In this document: positions 8,473 to 16,764 of the stretch, in pieces
Numbering within the stretch: the first letter of the stretch is position 1
Layout of the letters: each line of letters starts with the position of its first letter
Assembly (NCBI GenBank): GCA_030523775.1
Contig: JAUNHW010000005.1
Coordinates: 48,489-112,488 of the forward strand
DNA from: Akkermansia sp.
GTDB taxonomy: Bacteria > Verrucomicrobiota > Verrucomicrobiia > Verrucomicrobiales > Akkermansiaceae
Direction: 5' to 3'
DNA: 64,000 nt
The notes under the pieces: model-generated
The model's database searches: none
Told to the model about the DNA's origin: nothing
What the model saw: only the letters and a program-made list of their open reading frames with translations
Program-made: the position numbers and the translations under genes

Positions 8473-9546
8473 CTACGCCTGTGTATCGGTGGGGGCGGAC
8501 AGCTTTTTCTGCAGTTCCTCCACCTGTTTGCGGAGTGCGCGGAGCTCCTTGAGGGCATCCGGCATGCGGTGCAGGGCGGCGTACTGCTTCATGGCGTCCT
8601 TGTAGGGGGAGCAGGGGGAGCCGAAATAGGCCTGCCCATTGCCCTCCACGCTGCTGATAACGCCCGCGCGGGCGGCCAGGATGGCTTTGTCTCCCACGGT
8701 GAGGTGCCCCGCCACGCCCACCTGGGCGGCCAGGGTGACGTATGTGCCAATGTGCGAGCTGCCGGCAATGCCGCTCTGGCTGCACATGACGGTGTGGTTG
8801 CCCATGGTGACGTTGTGCGCCACCTGCACCAGGTTGTCCAGCTTGCAGCCGTCACCGATGACGGTGCGGCCGAAGCGGGCGCGGTCGATGGTGGCGTTGG
8901 CGCCGATATCCACGTGGTTGCCGATGACCACGATGCCCACCTGGTCGATGGTGTCGTAGCACCCGGTCTCCTTGTTGAGCAGGAAGCCGAAGCCGTCCGA
9001 GCCGATGACGGCGCCGGGCTGCACGGTGACATGGTGGCCCAGGATGCAGCGCTCACGCACCACCACACGGGCGTGGAGCTTGCAGTTCTCCCCCAGCCTG
9101 GCGGATTTGCCGATGACGCAGCCGGGGCCGATATCGCAGCCGTCGCCAATCTCCGCATCCGCCTCCACCACGGCGTTGGCGCCAATGCGCACCTTCTGCG
9201 GGTTCAGCCTGGCGGTGGGGTCCACCACCGCACCGGGGGCTATGCCCGGCACAAAGTCGTTGGCGGCCTTCATGAAATGGTCCACCAGCGCGTTGAAAGC
9301 CAGGGAGGGGTTCTCCACCTCCACCAGGCACACACCCTCCGGGTATTGCGGCAGGGCGGGCGGCACCAGCACCAGCCCGGCCCTGGTGGCGAGGAAATCC
9401 TTAAAGTATTTCTCGTTGCCGAGGAAGGAAGCCTCGCCGGGGCATGCCTCATCCAAAGAAGCGACTCCGGAGATTTGCACCTCCGGAGCCGTGTTGAGAA
9501 GCTTGCCCCCGGTGAGCTTGAGAACGTCTTCAATGGAGAGGTTCAT
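8473..9546 (-). CDS. lpxD: UDP-3-O-acylglucosamine N-acyltransferase LpxD
   Basis: A 357-residue enzyme of lipid A synthesis that adds the second (N-linked) acyl chain to UDP-3-O-acylglucosamine. The N-terminal uridine-binding domain (1-100) is followed by a long run of hexapeptide repeats of a left-handed beta-helix. The catalytic histidine lies in VQVAHNVTMG. A C-terminal helix (KELRALRKQVEELQKKL) is a coiled-coil typical of the trimer. The start MNLSIEDV (9546) fits family length; an upstream in-frame extension is not conserved-looking. It follows skp, as in many Gram-negative genomes. Confidence 0.95.
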   Translation of the reverse strand: MNLSIEDVLKLTGGKLLNTAPEVQISGVASLDEACPGEASFLGNEKYFKDFLATRAGLVLVPPALPQYPEGVCLVEVENPSLAFNALVDHFMKAANDFVPGIAPGAVVDPTARLNPQKVRIGANAVVEADAEIGDGCDIGPGCVIGKSARLGENCKLHARVVVRERCILGHHVTVQPGAVIGSDGFGFLLNKETGCYDTIDQVGIVVIGNHVDIGANATIDRARFGRTVIGDGCKLDNLVQVAHNVTMGNHTVMCSQSGIAGSSHIGTYVTLAAQVGVAGHLTVGDKAILAARAGVISSVEGNGQAYFGSPCSPYKDAMKQYAALHRMPDALKELRALRKQVEELQKKLSAPTDTQA

Positions 9547-9574
9547 GGCTCGGGGAGCGGTATCTGCCGGTTGC

Positions 9575-10264
9575 TTATTCAGCTGCGGGAGCCGGGGCGG
9601 TGCCGTCGCCGTACAGGCGCTTGAGCTCGGCCTCCGGGTTAAAGCCGGGCTTGGCGCCGGCGTTGAGCTGCTTGAGCACTTCCGGGGTGATATCGAAATT
9701 CTTCTTGAGGTAGGGATACACGGGCGTGCCGATGCCGATTTCCGGCTGGGGGGAGAGGGCGCCGGAATCCAGCACCATATCAGCACCCACCTTCTCGGCC
9801 ACGGTGTTGATGGAGTTCTGCACCTCTTCCATCAGCAGGCGCATCTCGCGGTTGCGCAGCTCGCGGAAGGCCACGTTGCGGCGCTGCACGAAATCCTTGA
9901 GCTCCTGCTCGCGGGCGCGGAATTCATTCTGCTTGGCGTTGAACTCCGTCTGCAGCTTCTGGCGGGCGGTGTCGGAAAGGCTGCCGTCGTTCTTGTCCAG
10001 AATCTTCTTGGCCTCTTCCTGGAGCTCGCGGAGCTTGTCCTCACGGGAGGCAATATCCTTCTTGATTTCCGCAAGCTGCTTCTGCAGCACCTCTTCGGTG
10101 TCGAAACGCTTGTAGAACTTGGTGTAAAGCTCCTTCACGTTGACGGTGGCAACCTTCAGGTTGGAGCTGGGTGCGGCTGCGGGAGCGGCGGGAGCCTGGG
10201 CTTCAGCAGTGAGTGTGAAAGCGCAAAGCGCAACAATCGCGGTCGTGATGATAGGGAACTTCAT
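9575..10264 (-). CDS. skp: OmpH/Skp family periplasmic chaperone
   Basis: A 229-residue exported protein: signal peptide ending TAEA, an Ala/Pro-rich linker, then a Skp-type core beginning LKVATVNVKELY and a long charged coiled coil (about 55-140) that forms the tentacles holding unfolded outer-membrane proteins. The C-terminal extension (about 175-229) is longer than in E. coli Skp. It is immediately upstream of lpxD, the classical outer-membrane biogenesis pairing. A proper leader with an AAGG ribosome site precedes its ATG. Confidence 0.88.
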   Translation of the reverse strand: MKFPIITTAIVALCAFTLTAEAQAPAAPAAAPSSNLKVATVNVKELYTKFYKRFDTEEVLQKQLAEIKKDIASREDKLRELQEEAKKILDKNDGSLSDTARQKLQTEFNAKQNEFRAREQELKDFVQRRNVAFRELRNREMRLLMEEVQNSINTVAEKVGADMVLDSGALSPQPEIGIGTPVYPYLKKNFDITPEVLKQLNAGAKPGFNPEAELKRLYGDGTAPAPAAE

Positions 10265-10320
10265 AATTGTGTTACCTTGGGATGTGCCCCCATTCTAACG
10301 GGGCGCGCGGGGCAAGTCAA
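10265..10320 (-). promoter_or_regulatory. Promoter and leader of skp-lpxD
   Basis: Minus strand: -35 TTGACT (10315-10320), 17-bp spacer, -10 TAGAAT (10292-10297). Unlike many genes here it leaves a leader of about 20 nt containing AAGG about 11 bases before the ATG. Confidence 0.65.
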
Positions 10321-10371
10321 GCACCGCGTGTGACAAAAACAAAGAAAAGTTTGGCATGCGGCCCCGGCGCG

Positions 10372-11400
10372 TCAGATAAATGTGCGAATCACCGCCTTGC
10401 CGCGCAGGCGCTCCACCCACTCGCGGTAGCGCTTCTCGCTCTGCTTGCGGCGCACGGCATCGTCCACGCGCTCCTTCACTTCCGGGTTGCTCAGCGGGGG
10501 GGCGGGCGCCAGGTGCTTGTCGCGAACGCGCACAATGGTGAATCCGTAGTTGTCTGCAATGGGCCCGAAAACCTGCCCCGGCTGCACGCTGAACACCACG
10601 TTTGCGAAATCCACCGCCAAATCGCAGCGCTTGATGGCGGGCCAGCGGCCGCCGTCCGCCGCGTGTGCATCGCGCGAGTGCTCGCGCGCGGCGTCGTCAA
10701 AGTTCACGCTGCCGGCATCCAGTTGCTGGCGCAGGGCGCAGGCGAAATTGTAGCGTTCCTCCGGTGTCTGCTCCGGCTTCTCCTGGTCCACCATGGGGAT
10801 GAAAATCTTGTCGTACTCCACGGAATCCTGGGAGATGTCGCGGTAGTCGCTCTTGGTTGTGTCGTACTCGCGCTGGATCTCGTCCGGGGTGGGCGGGATG
10901 CCGCGCTCGTACTTGGTGGAGCGCATGGACTGCACGGTCACTTCCTTGCGCACGGATTCGCGGTACTCGCCGAGGCTCATGCCGCTCTTGCGCAGGCTGT
11001 CCAGGAAGGCATCGCGGTCGCCGTTGAACCCCACCAGGATGCGGCGGTTGATTTCCTCCTCGATGATGTCGTCCTTCATGATATAGCCCTTGGTCTCGAA
11101 CTCGCTGAGCACCAGCTCGCGCTCGATGAGGTCCTTCATCACCTCCTTCTTGGCCTTCACCAGCTCCGAGTTGAAGCGGGGCCCCTGTTGGGGGTAGAGC
11201 ATGGTGAGCTCGCGGAAATAGGGGGCCAGGCGCATGCGCACCTCGCACGCGGTGATGGGGCGTCCGTTCACCGTGGCGGCAATGCGGTTCACCACACCGC
11301 CCTGCGGCGCGGGCTGCTTGGCGGTCTCGTCATCCTGCGCGGCGGCAACGCCGCAGAACAGGAGGGCGGAAAGGGGCAGGGCTATGCTCGCAAGCTTCAT
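10372..11400 (-). CDS. SurA-like periplasmic peptidyl-prolyl cis-trans isomerase
   Basis: A 342-residue exported protein (signal peptide ending GVAAAQ). Residues 38-180 resemble the SurA N-terminal chaperone domain (RIAATVNGRPITACEV, then KDLIERELVLSEFE). Residues 200-300 fit one parvulin-type rotamase domain (YDKIFIPM to VFGPIADNYGFTIVRV). Only one isomerase domain is present, against two in E. coli SurA. A role in outer-membrane protein folding together with Skp is inferred from family and proximity. It has its own promoter. Confidence 0.82.
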   Translation of the reverse strand: MKLASIALPLSALLFCGVAAAQDDETAKQPAPQGGVVNRIAATVNGRPITACEVRMRLAPYFRELTMLYPQQGPRFNSELVKAKKEVMKDLIERELVLSEFETKGYIMKDDIIEEEINRRILVGFNGDRDAFLDSLRKSGMSLGEYRESVRKEVTVQSMRSTKYERGIPPTPDEIQREYDTTKSDYRDISQDSVEYDKIFIPMVDQEKPEQTPEERYNFACALRQQLDAGSVNFDDAAREHSRDAHAADGGRWPAIKRCDLAVDFANVVFSVQPGQVFGPIADNYGFTIVRVRDKHLAPAPPLSNPEVKERVDDAVRRKQSEKRYREWVERLRGKAVIRTFI

Positions 11401-11437
11401 ATGGAGCCCATTCTACCACAAGCCCGCCCCGTGGCAA
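11401..11437 (-). promoter_or_regulatory. Promoter of the SurA-like gene, leaderless type
   Basis: Minus strand: -35 TTGCCA (11432-11437), 16-bp spacer, -10 TAGAAT (11410-11415), 9 bases to the ATG at 11400. Confidence 0.65.
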
Positions 11438-11467
11438 CCAACTTCTCTGCCATGCACCCCCCATGCA

Positions 11468-12219
11468 TCAATCCCCGGTGGGGGAGGCGCCGCGGAGCAG
11501 GGCGGCGGAAAAGGAATCCGGCAGGCCGGTGCGGGAGATTTTGGGGGCGGCGGCTTCCACATTGTACGCCACGCGGCGCAGGGTGATGGTGCCTTGCTCG
11601 TCATCGTACACGGCGTAGGCGGCGCGCCAGTCGCCGTCGCGCGGCTGTCCCACGGAGCCGGGGTTCACCAGGTGGCGCGCGGCGGGGTTTAGGGGAAGGG
11701 TGCAAGTGCCGTCTGCATCATAGCGGATGGGGAGGGACTGCACGGCGCCGTCCACCAGCGCAAAGGCTGCGGGGCGGTGGGTGTGGCCGAAGAAACACAG
11801 GCGTTCCACGGTGGCACCGAAGGCGGCCTGTGCATCCATGGTGCCGTTGATGCGGCCCCAGCGGCGCGGTGCGGCGGGGGTGGCGTGGAAGAGGCGGCAG
11901 CCGCGGTGCTCTGCGGTGGTGGGCAGGGCGTGCAGCCAATCCCGCTGCTCTGCGGAGAGCATGCCGCCGGTGAGCTGGATCATGCGGATGTAGAGGGGCA
12001 CGCCGAAGACGGCGTGGTTGAACATGGCGGCCTCATGGTTGCCGCGCACGGCGGCGGCGAGCAGCGGGCGTACCAGCTCCACGCATTCCGCGGGGTTGCC
12101 GTTGAAGCCCACGATGTCTCCCAGGCACACGGCCTGCTGCACGCCGCGGGCCTGCATATCCGCCAGCACGGCCTGCAGGGCCTCTAGGTTGGCGTGGATG
12201 TCTGAGAGGATGGCGAACA

Positions 12220-12220
<1 letters not shown>
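11468..12220 (-). CDS. YfcE/MJ0936-type metallophosphoesterase
   Basis: A 250-residue cytoplasmic calcineurin-like phosphoesterase. All metal-binding motifs are visible: SDIHAN (D-x-H), GDIVGFNG (GDxxG), GNHE and FFGHTH. The true start is MFAILSD; its ATG overlaps the obg stop (TGATG), so translation is coupled to obg. Substrate unknown; relatives hydrolyse phosphodiesters or diadenosine polyphosphates. Confidence 0.85.
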
Positions 12221-13260
<1,040 letters not shown>

Positions 13261-13297
13261 GCAGGGGCAGGATAGTGGAAACAGGTGGGGAAGTCAA
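13261..13297 (-). promoter_or_regulatory. Promoter of obg, leaderless type
   Basis: Minus strand: -35 TTGACT (13292-13297), 17-bp spacer, -10 TATCCT (13269-13274), 8 bases to the obg ATG. It is back to back with the promoter of the gene at 13348; the two -35 boxes are 12 bp apart. Confidence 0.7.
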
Positions 13298-13309
13298 GGG
13301 AAAGTTGGC

Positions 13310-13347
13310 TTGCCAAGGCGCGGCGGCGGCGGTATAATCCCCACCGC
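13310..13347 (+). promoter_or_regulatory. Promoter of the small membrane protein gene, leaderless type
   Basis: -35 TTGCCA (13310-13315), 17-bp spacer, perfect -10 TATAAT (13333-13338), then 9 bases to the ATG at 13348. One of the clearest leaderless arrangements in the window. Confidence 0.75.
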
Positions 13348-13692
13348 ATGAGCTCCGAACCCGAGAACCTGAACGATTTCGACGCCACGGATTGCGGCCT
13401 GGCCACACTGATGCTGGGCGTGGTGCCGGCCATCATCCACTTTGTGTTCTGCGGGGGCACGGAAACGTTGGTGACCACGGGGCTCATGGGTGTGGCGGGC
13501 GTGCTGCTGGCGGTGGGCGTGTGGGGCCTGGCGGTCATCACGCACTCCCGCCTGGTGGGCATGTTCGTGAACTGGGCGGGCTGCATCCTCACGCCGCTCT
13601 ACATTGCCGTGACCGTGTACCTGTGGGCGTATGCGGACGATGCCCCGCCCGCGGAACCCGCCGCGGAGGCCGTGGAGACGCCGCAGGAGTGA
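13348..13692 (+). CDS. Small three-TM membrane protein, function unknown
   Basis: A 114-residue protein starting MSSEPENLNDF. Three hydrophobic segments are visible (about residues 14-34, 37-61 and 66-93), followed by an acidic, Ala/Pro-rich tail facing the soluble side. I do not recognise a family. The start is fixed by the promoter, whose -10 box ends 9 bases before this ATG. It is monocistronic and convergent with the ATPase scar and metal transporter operon beyond. Confidence 0.75.
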   Translation: MSSEPENLNDFDATDCGLATLMLGVVPAIIHFVFCGGTETLVTTGLMGVAGVLLAVGVWGLAVITHSRLVGMFVNWAGCILTPLYIAVTVYLWAYADDAPPAEPAAEAVETPQE

Positions 13693-13712
13693 CAATCCGT
13701 GCGGGGCGGCGG

Positions 13713-13775
13713 TCACAGGGCGGAGACGGGGAAGGCCAGGTGGCCGTCTCCCAGGGGCAGGGGTCGTGTCAAGAT
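13713..13775 (-). pseudogene. C-terminal remnant of an AAA/DUF4143 ATPase gene
   Basis: Read on the minus strand, the last codons before a TGA (13713-13715) give RPLPLGDGHLAFPVSAL. The intact ATPase at 17929-19161 ends KPLPLGLGNTAIPISAI, the same tail by alignment. Nothing else of the gene is left: just upstream lies only a TTGACA hexamer and a 61-bp palindrome. The body, more than 380 codons in the intact gene, has been lost with both ends kept. Confidence 0.7.
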
Positions 13776-13777
13776 TT

Positions 13778-13838
13778 TTTATGCAAATTTGCCACGCTGT
13801 GGCAAATATTCTGCCATGGTGTGGCAAATTTGCATAAA
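13778..13838. repeat. 61-bp palindrome at the ATPase scar
   Basis: Perfect 18-bp arms (13778-13795 and 13821-13838) with half-site GTGGCAAATTTGCATAAA, and further pairing inside (TGGCA/TGCCA around the centre at 13808). It is AT-rich compared with its surroundings. On the minus strand a TTGACA box (13767-13772) follows 5 bases after it, the same order as at 19195-19286. Confidence 0.85.
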
Positions 13839-13849
13839 TTGGCGGGGCG

Positions 13850-14677
13850 CTACCTCTTTGCGCAGAGCTTCACTTTGGCGTAGGCGAGCAGGAAGATGCA
13901 GCCGAGCACCATGATGATGGTGGCGCCCAGGTGCCAGCCCAGGGGGTAGGAGAGGAAGAACGCCAGCACGGAGCCCAGCCCGCCGATGGCGCCGCCGCCC
14001 CAGAACATGAGCTCCGTGCGGTTGGTGAGCAGCTTCATGGTGGCTGCGGGCGCCACCAGCAGCCCCAGGGTGAGGAAGGCCCCCACCGCCTGCAGGGAGG
14101 ACACCAGCACCAGGATGATGAGCGCGAAGATGCCGTAGTTGTAGGCGCGCGTGGGAATGCCCATGGTGGCCGCCGCGCGGGCATCGAACAGCGTGACGGT
14201 GAGCGGGCGGAACAGCGCCGTGATGCCCAGCATGGCCAGCGCGCCCGTGGCGTACGCCACCCAGAGGTCCGTATCCGTCATGCTCATGATGTTGCCGAAA
14301 AGCCAATCATCCACCTTTTGCTGCAGCCCCAGGCGGATGAGGATGACGTATCCGGCGGCGAAGGCGGCGGTGTGGAGGACGGAGAGCGCGGTATCATGCT
14401 CCACGCGCGCGGTGCGGGAGACGAAGAGGGAACCCAGCCCCACCAGCAGGGCGGCCAGCACCGCACCCAGCAATATGCTCATCTGCAAGAGCCCGAAGAG
14501 CAGGATGGCCAGCGCAATGCCCGGCAACAGCGCGCAGGAGAGCGTGCCGATTTGCAGCGCGGAGCGCCGCAGCACCACCAGCGCGCTCACAAAGCCGTTC
14601 GTGAAGCCGATGAACGCGCAGGCCCACAGGCTGCGCTGTGCCAGAGGTTCGCTCAGGAACTGGATGAAGTCGTTCAT
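13850..14677 (-). CDS. Zinc/manganese ABC transporter permease (ZnuB/MntB family)
   Basis: A 275-residue inner-membrane protein with eight or so hydrophobic segments and the ABC-3 family pattern (FIGFTNGFVSALVVLRRSAL; VSSLQAVGAFLTLGLLVAPAA). It forms the membrane channel for the ATPase encoded just upstream; its ATG overlaps the ATPase stop (ATGA). Last gene of the four-gene operon 16731-13850. Confidence 0.9.
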   Translation of the reverse strand: MNDFIQFLSEPLAQRSLWACAFIGFTNGFVSALVVLRRSALQIGTLSCALLPGIALAILLFGLLQMSILLGAVLAALLVGLGSLFVSRTARVEHDTALSVLHTAAFAAGYVILIRLGLQQKVDDWLFGNIMSMTDTDLWVAYATGALAMLGITALFRPLTVTLFDARAAATMGIPTRAYNYGIFALIILVLVSSLQAVGAFLTLGLLVAPAATMKLLTNRTELMFWGGGAIGGLGSVLAFFLSYPLGWHLGATIIMVLGCIFLLAYAKVKLCAKR

Positions 14678-15462
14678 GCGCGTTCAGATGCGTGTGCAAA
14701 GACTTGTTGCAGGTTCTGCGGCGTGAGCACGGATGCGGTCTCGCCGTACGCCACCGCGCGCCTCTTGAGCAGCAGTGCGCGGTCGAACAATTGCGGGGCT
14801 GTGGCCAAATCATGGTGGGATGCCACCACCAGCCGCCCCTCCTGCGCCAGTGAGCGCAGCAGGGCACCCAGCGACTCCGCGCCCGGTACGTCCAGCCCGC
14901 TGAACGGTTCGTCCAGCAGCAGGATGTGCGCCTCCTGTGCCAGCGCGCGCGCCAGGAAGGCGCGCTGCTGCTGGCCGCCGGAGAGCTCACCGATCTGGCG
15001 GTGCTGCAGGTCGGTCATCTCCAGGGCGTCCAGCGCCTTGTCCACGATGTCGCGGTCGTGCGCTCCCATGGGCCTCCACGGACCGAGCGCGGGGAAGCGG
15101 CCCATCTCCACCAGGCGGCGCACGGTGATGGGGAAGTTCCAGTCCACCTCCGACCGCTGCGGCATGAAGGCTATTTCCCGCCGCTCGTTGTGCAGGGGCG
15201 CGCCGTTCCACAGGATGCGCCCGGTGAGGATGGGGCGCAGGCCCGCCAGCGCGTGCAGCAGGGTGGATTTGCCGGCGCCGTTGGGCCCGATGAGTGCGAG
15301 CGCGTGCCCGCAGGTGATGGAGAGGGAGATGCCCTCAAGGACCCGCTGCCCGCCGTAGCCGGCCGACACGTTCTCTAGGCGCAGCTCGTGGCCGCCCTCG
15401 TGGTGGTGGCCGCCGCCCCAGCAGATGTGGTCGTGGCCGCAGTGCTCGTGCGCGTCTACCAT
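14674..15462 (-). CDS. Zinc/manganese ABC transporter ATPase with His-rich N-terminal extension
   Basis: A 262-residue ATPase with Walker A GPNGAGKST, signature LSGGQQQR, Walker B ILLLDEP and H-loop ASHHD. Unusually, about 30 residues precede the normal ATPase start LRLENVSAGYGG: they hold eight histidines (5, 7, 10, 12, 19, 20, 21, 25) and two cysteines (8, 14). The ATG at 15462 overlaps the end of the preceding gene by 7 bases. The extension looks like a metal-sensing or metal-storing patch on the cytoplasmic subunit. It powers the adjacent permease. Confidence 0.9.
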   Translation of the reverse strand: MVDAHEHCGHDHICWGGGHHHEGGHELRLENVSAGYGGQRVLEGISLSITCGHALALIGPNGAGKSTLLHALAGLRPILTGRILWNGAPLHNERREIAFMPQRSEVDWNFPITVRRLVEMGRFPALGPWRPMGAHDRDIVDKALDALEMTDLQHRQIGELSGGQQQRAFLARALAQEAHILLLDEPFSGLDVPGAESLGALLRSLAQEGRLVVASHHDLATAPQLFDRALLLKRRAVAYGETASVLTPQNLQQVFAHASERA

Positions 15463-15872
15463 GGCAGGGTGAAAAGGGTGTGCAGCGAGGTGGCGGCGGG
15501 GTCGCTCCACTGCGTGTCGGTGGCGGATTCCGCGCCGTGGGTGAGGGTGATGTTCACCGCGTGCTGGGCGGCGCCGGGCCATTCTGCCTGCAGCTCCAGT
15601 TCCGCGGTGTGCGGCGGCAGGGCGATTTCCGTGACCCACGGCGACTCCGTCCCCGCGGGCAGGGCGGCCAGTTCATGCCCCAGGTGCATCAGGCGCAGCG
15701 ACGTGGGCGCGCCGTCGAATCGCACCTCCGCCAGCATGCAGCACGTCTCCTGCGGTACCGCGGCGGCGGCCTCCTGCGGCGCGGCGGCACGCTTGCCCGT
15801 GAGCGCCACCAGCGGCACTCCGGCAAGCAGGACTCCCAGCAGGGTCAGCGTGAATGTGAGGCGGGGCGACAT
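15456..15872 (-). CDS. Membrane-anchored protein of the metal transporter operon, function unknown
   Basis: A 138-residue protein with one N-terminal hydrophobic segment (about 5-25, uncleaved anchor or signal) and a periplasmic domain with a CC pair (QETCCMLAEV). I do not recognise a family. It lies between the binding-protein gene (4 bases away) and the ATPase gene (7-base overlap), so a role in metal delivery is inferred from position only. Confidence 0.65.
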   Translation of the reverse strand: MSPRLTFTLTLLGVLLAGVPLVALTGKRAAAPQEAAAAVPQETCCMLAEVRFDGAPTSLRLMHLGHELAALPAGTESPWVTEIALPPHTAELELQAEWPGAAQHAVNITLTHGAESATDTQWSDPAATSLHTLFTLPW

Positions 15873-15876
15873 GCGG

Positions 15877-16731
15877 TTACTGCTTTGCTTGGGGCGCGAG
15901 CCCCTCCGTGATGTTCTGCACGTTGGCGCGGAAGATGGCGGCGTAGCCTTTCAGGTCCGGGCAGATGCCGTCCAGCACCAGCGGGCGTATCTCCGCGCCG
16001 ATTTGCGCGGCCAGTCCCTCCAGCGGGCGCGGGCTCTCCGTCCACTCGCGGAAGATGCAGCGCACCTTGCTTGCGCGCAGCTGCGCGAGCATGCCCGCCA
16101 TGCTGGCGGGGTCGCCCTGCGCCTCCTTGGCAATGCCGTACACCGGGATGGCCTTGAAGCCGTACTGCGCGCAGAAGTGGCACATGGCGGCGTGCTCCGT
16201 CACCAATACGCGGGATCCCGCGGGGATGCGGCTGAACGCCAGGCGCGCCTCGCGGTCCAGCTTGTCCATCGTTGCCGCATAGATGCGGTAGCGCCCGCGG
16301 TAGGCGGCGGCGTGCGCGGGGTCCACCTTCTGCAACTCAAGCATCAGGGTGGTCGCGGCGCGCTGCATGTTGGCGGGGGAGTTCCACCAGTGGGGGTCGC
16401 ACCCCTTGCCGTCGGGCAGCTGCACATCCGGCACGTCCGCGCCCAGCTCCACCACGCGGCAGGTTGCGCGCAGGCCGTCCAGGTAGGGCTCCACGCCCTT
16501 GCCGCAGGCCATCACGAAGCTCGCGCCGGATGCCGCGGCCACGGCCGCCGGCTGCGGGGAAAACTCGTGCAGCTCCACGTTCTCCGGGAACAGGTCCACC
16601 ACTTCCACGTTCTCGCCGCCCACGACACGCGCCACCTCGGACAGCAGCGGGTGCAGGCTCGCCACCTTCACTTGCGCCTGCGCGCACAGCGTGAGCGCAA
16701 CCGCCAGCAGCAGGGAAAATACCTTCTTCAT
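15877..16731 (-). CDS. Metal ABC transporter substrate-binding protein (ZnuA/TroA family)
   Basis: A 284-residue exported protein (signal peptide ending LCAQA) of the cluster A-I binding proteins for Zn or Mn. Likely ligands are in LHEFSPQPAAV, DPHWWNSP, EHAAMCHF and VLDGICPD. The His-rich flexible loop common in zinc-specific ZnuA proteins is absent; such a stretch is instead on the ATPase. Start at ATG 16731 rather than GTG 16737, because a TAGAAT box ends 6 bases before the ATG. Confidence 0.88.
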   Translation of the reverse strand: MKKVFSLLLAVALTLCAQAQVKVASLHPLLSEVARVVGGENVEVVDLFPENVELHEFSPQPAAVAAASGASFVMACGKGVEPYLDGLRATCRVVELGADVPDVQLPDGKGCDPHWWNSPANMQRAATTLMLELQKVDPAHAAAYRGRYRIYAATMDKLDREARLAFSRIPAGSRVLVTEHAAMCHFCAQYGFKAIPVYGIAKEAQGDPASMAGMLAQLRASKVRCIFREWTESPRPLEGLAAQIGAEIRPLVLDGICPDLKGYAAIFRANVQNITEGLAPQAKQ

Positions 16732-16743
16732 GCCCACATTCTA
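16732..16743 (-). promoter_or_regulatory. Likely -10 element of the metal transporter operon
   Basis: Minus strand TAGAAT (16738-16743) followed by 6 bases to ATG 16731. The best -35 (CTGACA, 16763-16768) is 19 bp away, so this promoter is weaker evidence than the others. Confidence 0.4.
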
Positions 16744-16764
16744 CAAATCTTGTCAAGCCGCGTG

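Noticed and set aside
8455..8480. tRNA-like T-loop motif (ATTCGAATCC)
   Set aside because: No acceptor stem, anticodon arm or CCA end can be formed around it.
16731..16737. GTG at 16737 as the start of the metal-binding protein
   Set aside because: It lies inside or directly after the -10 element, and the ATG at 16731 gives a normal signal peptide.
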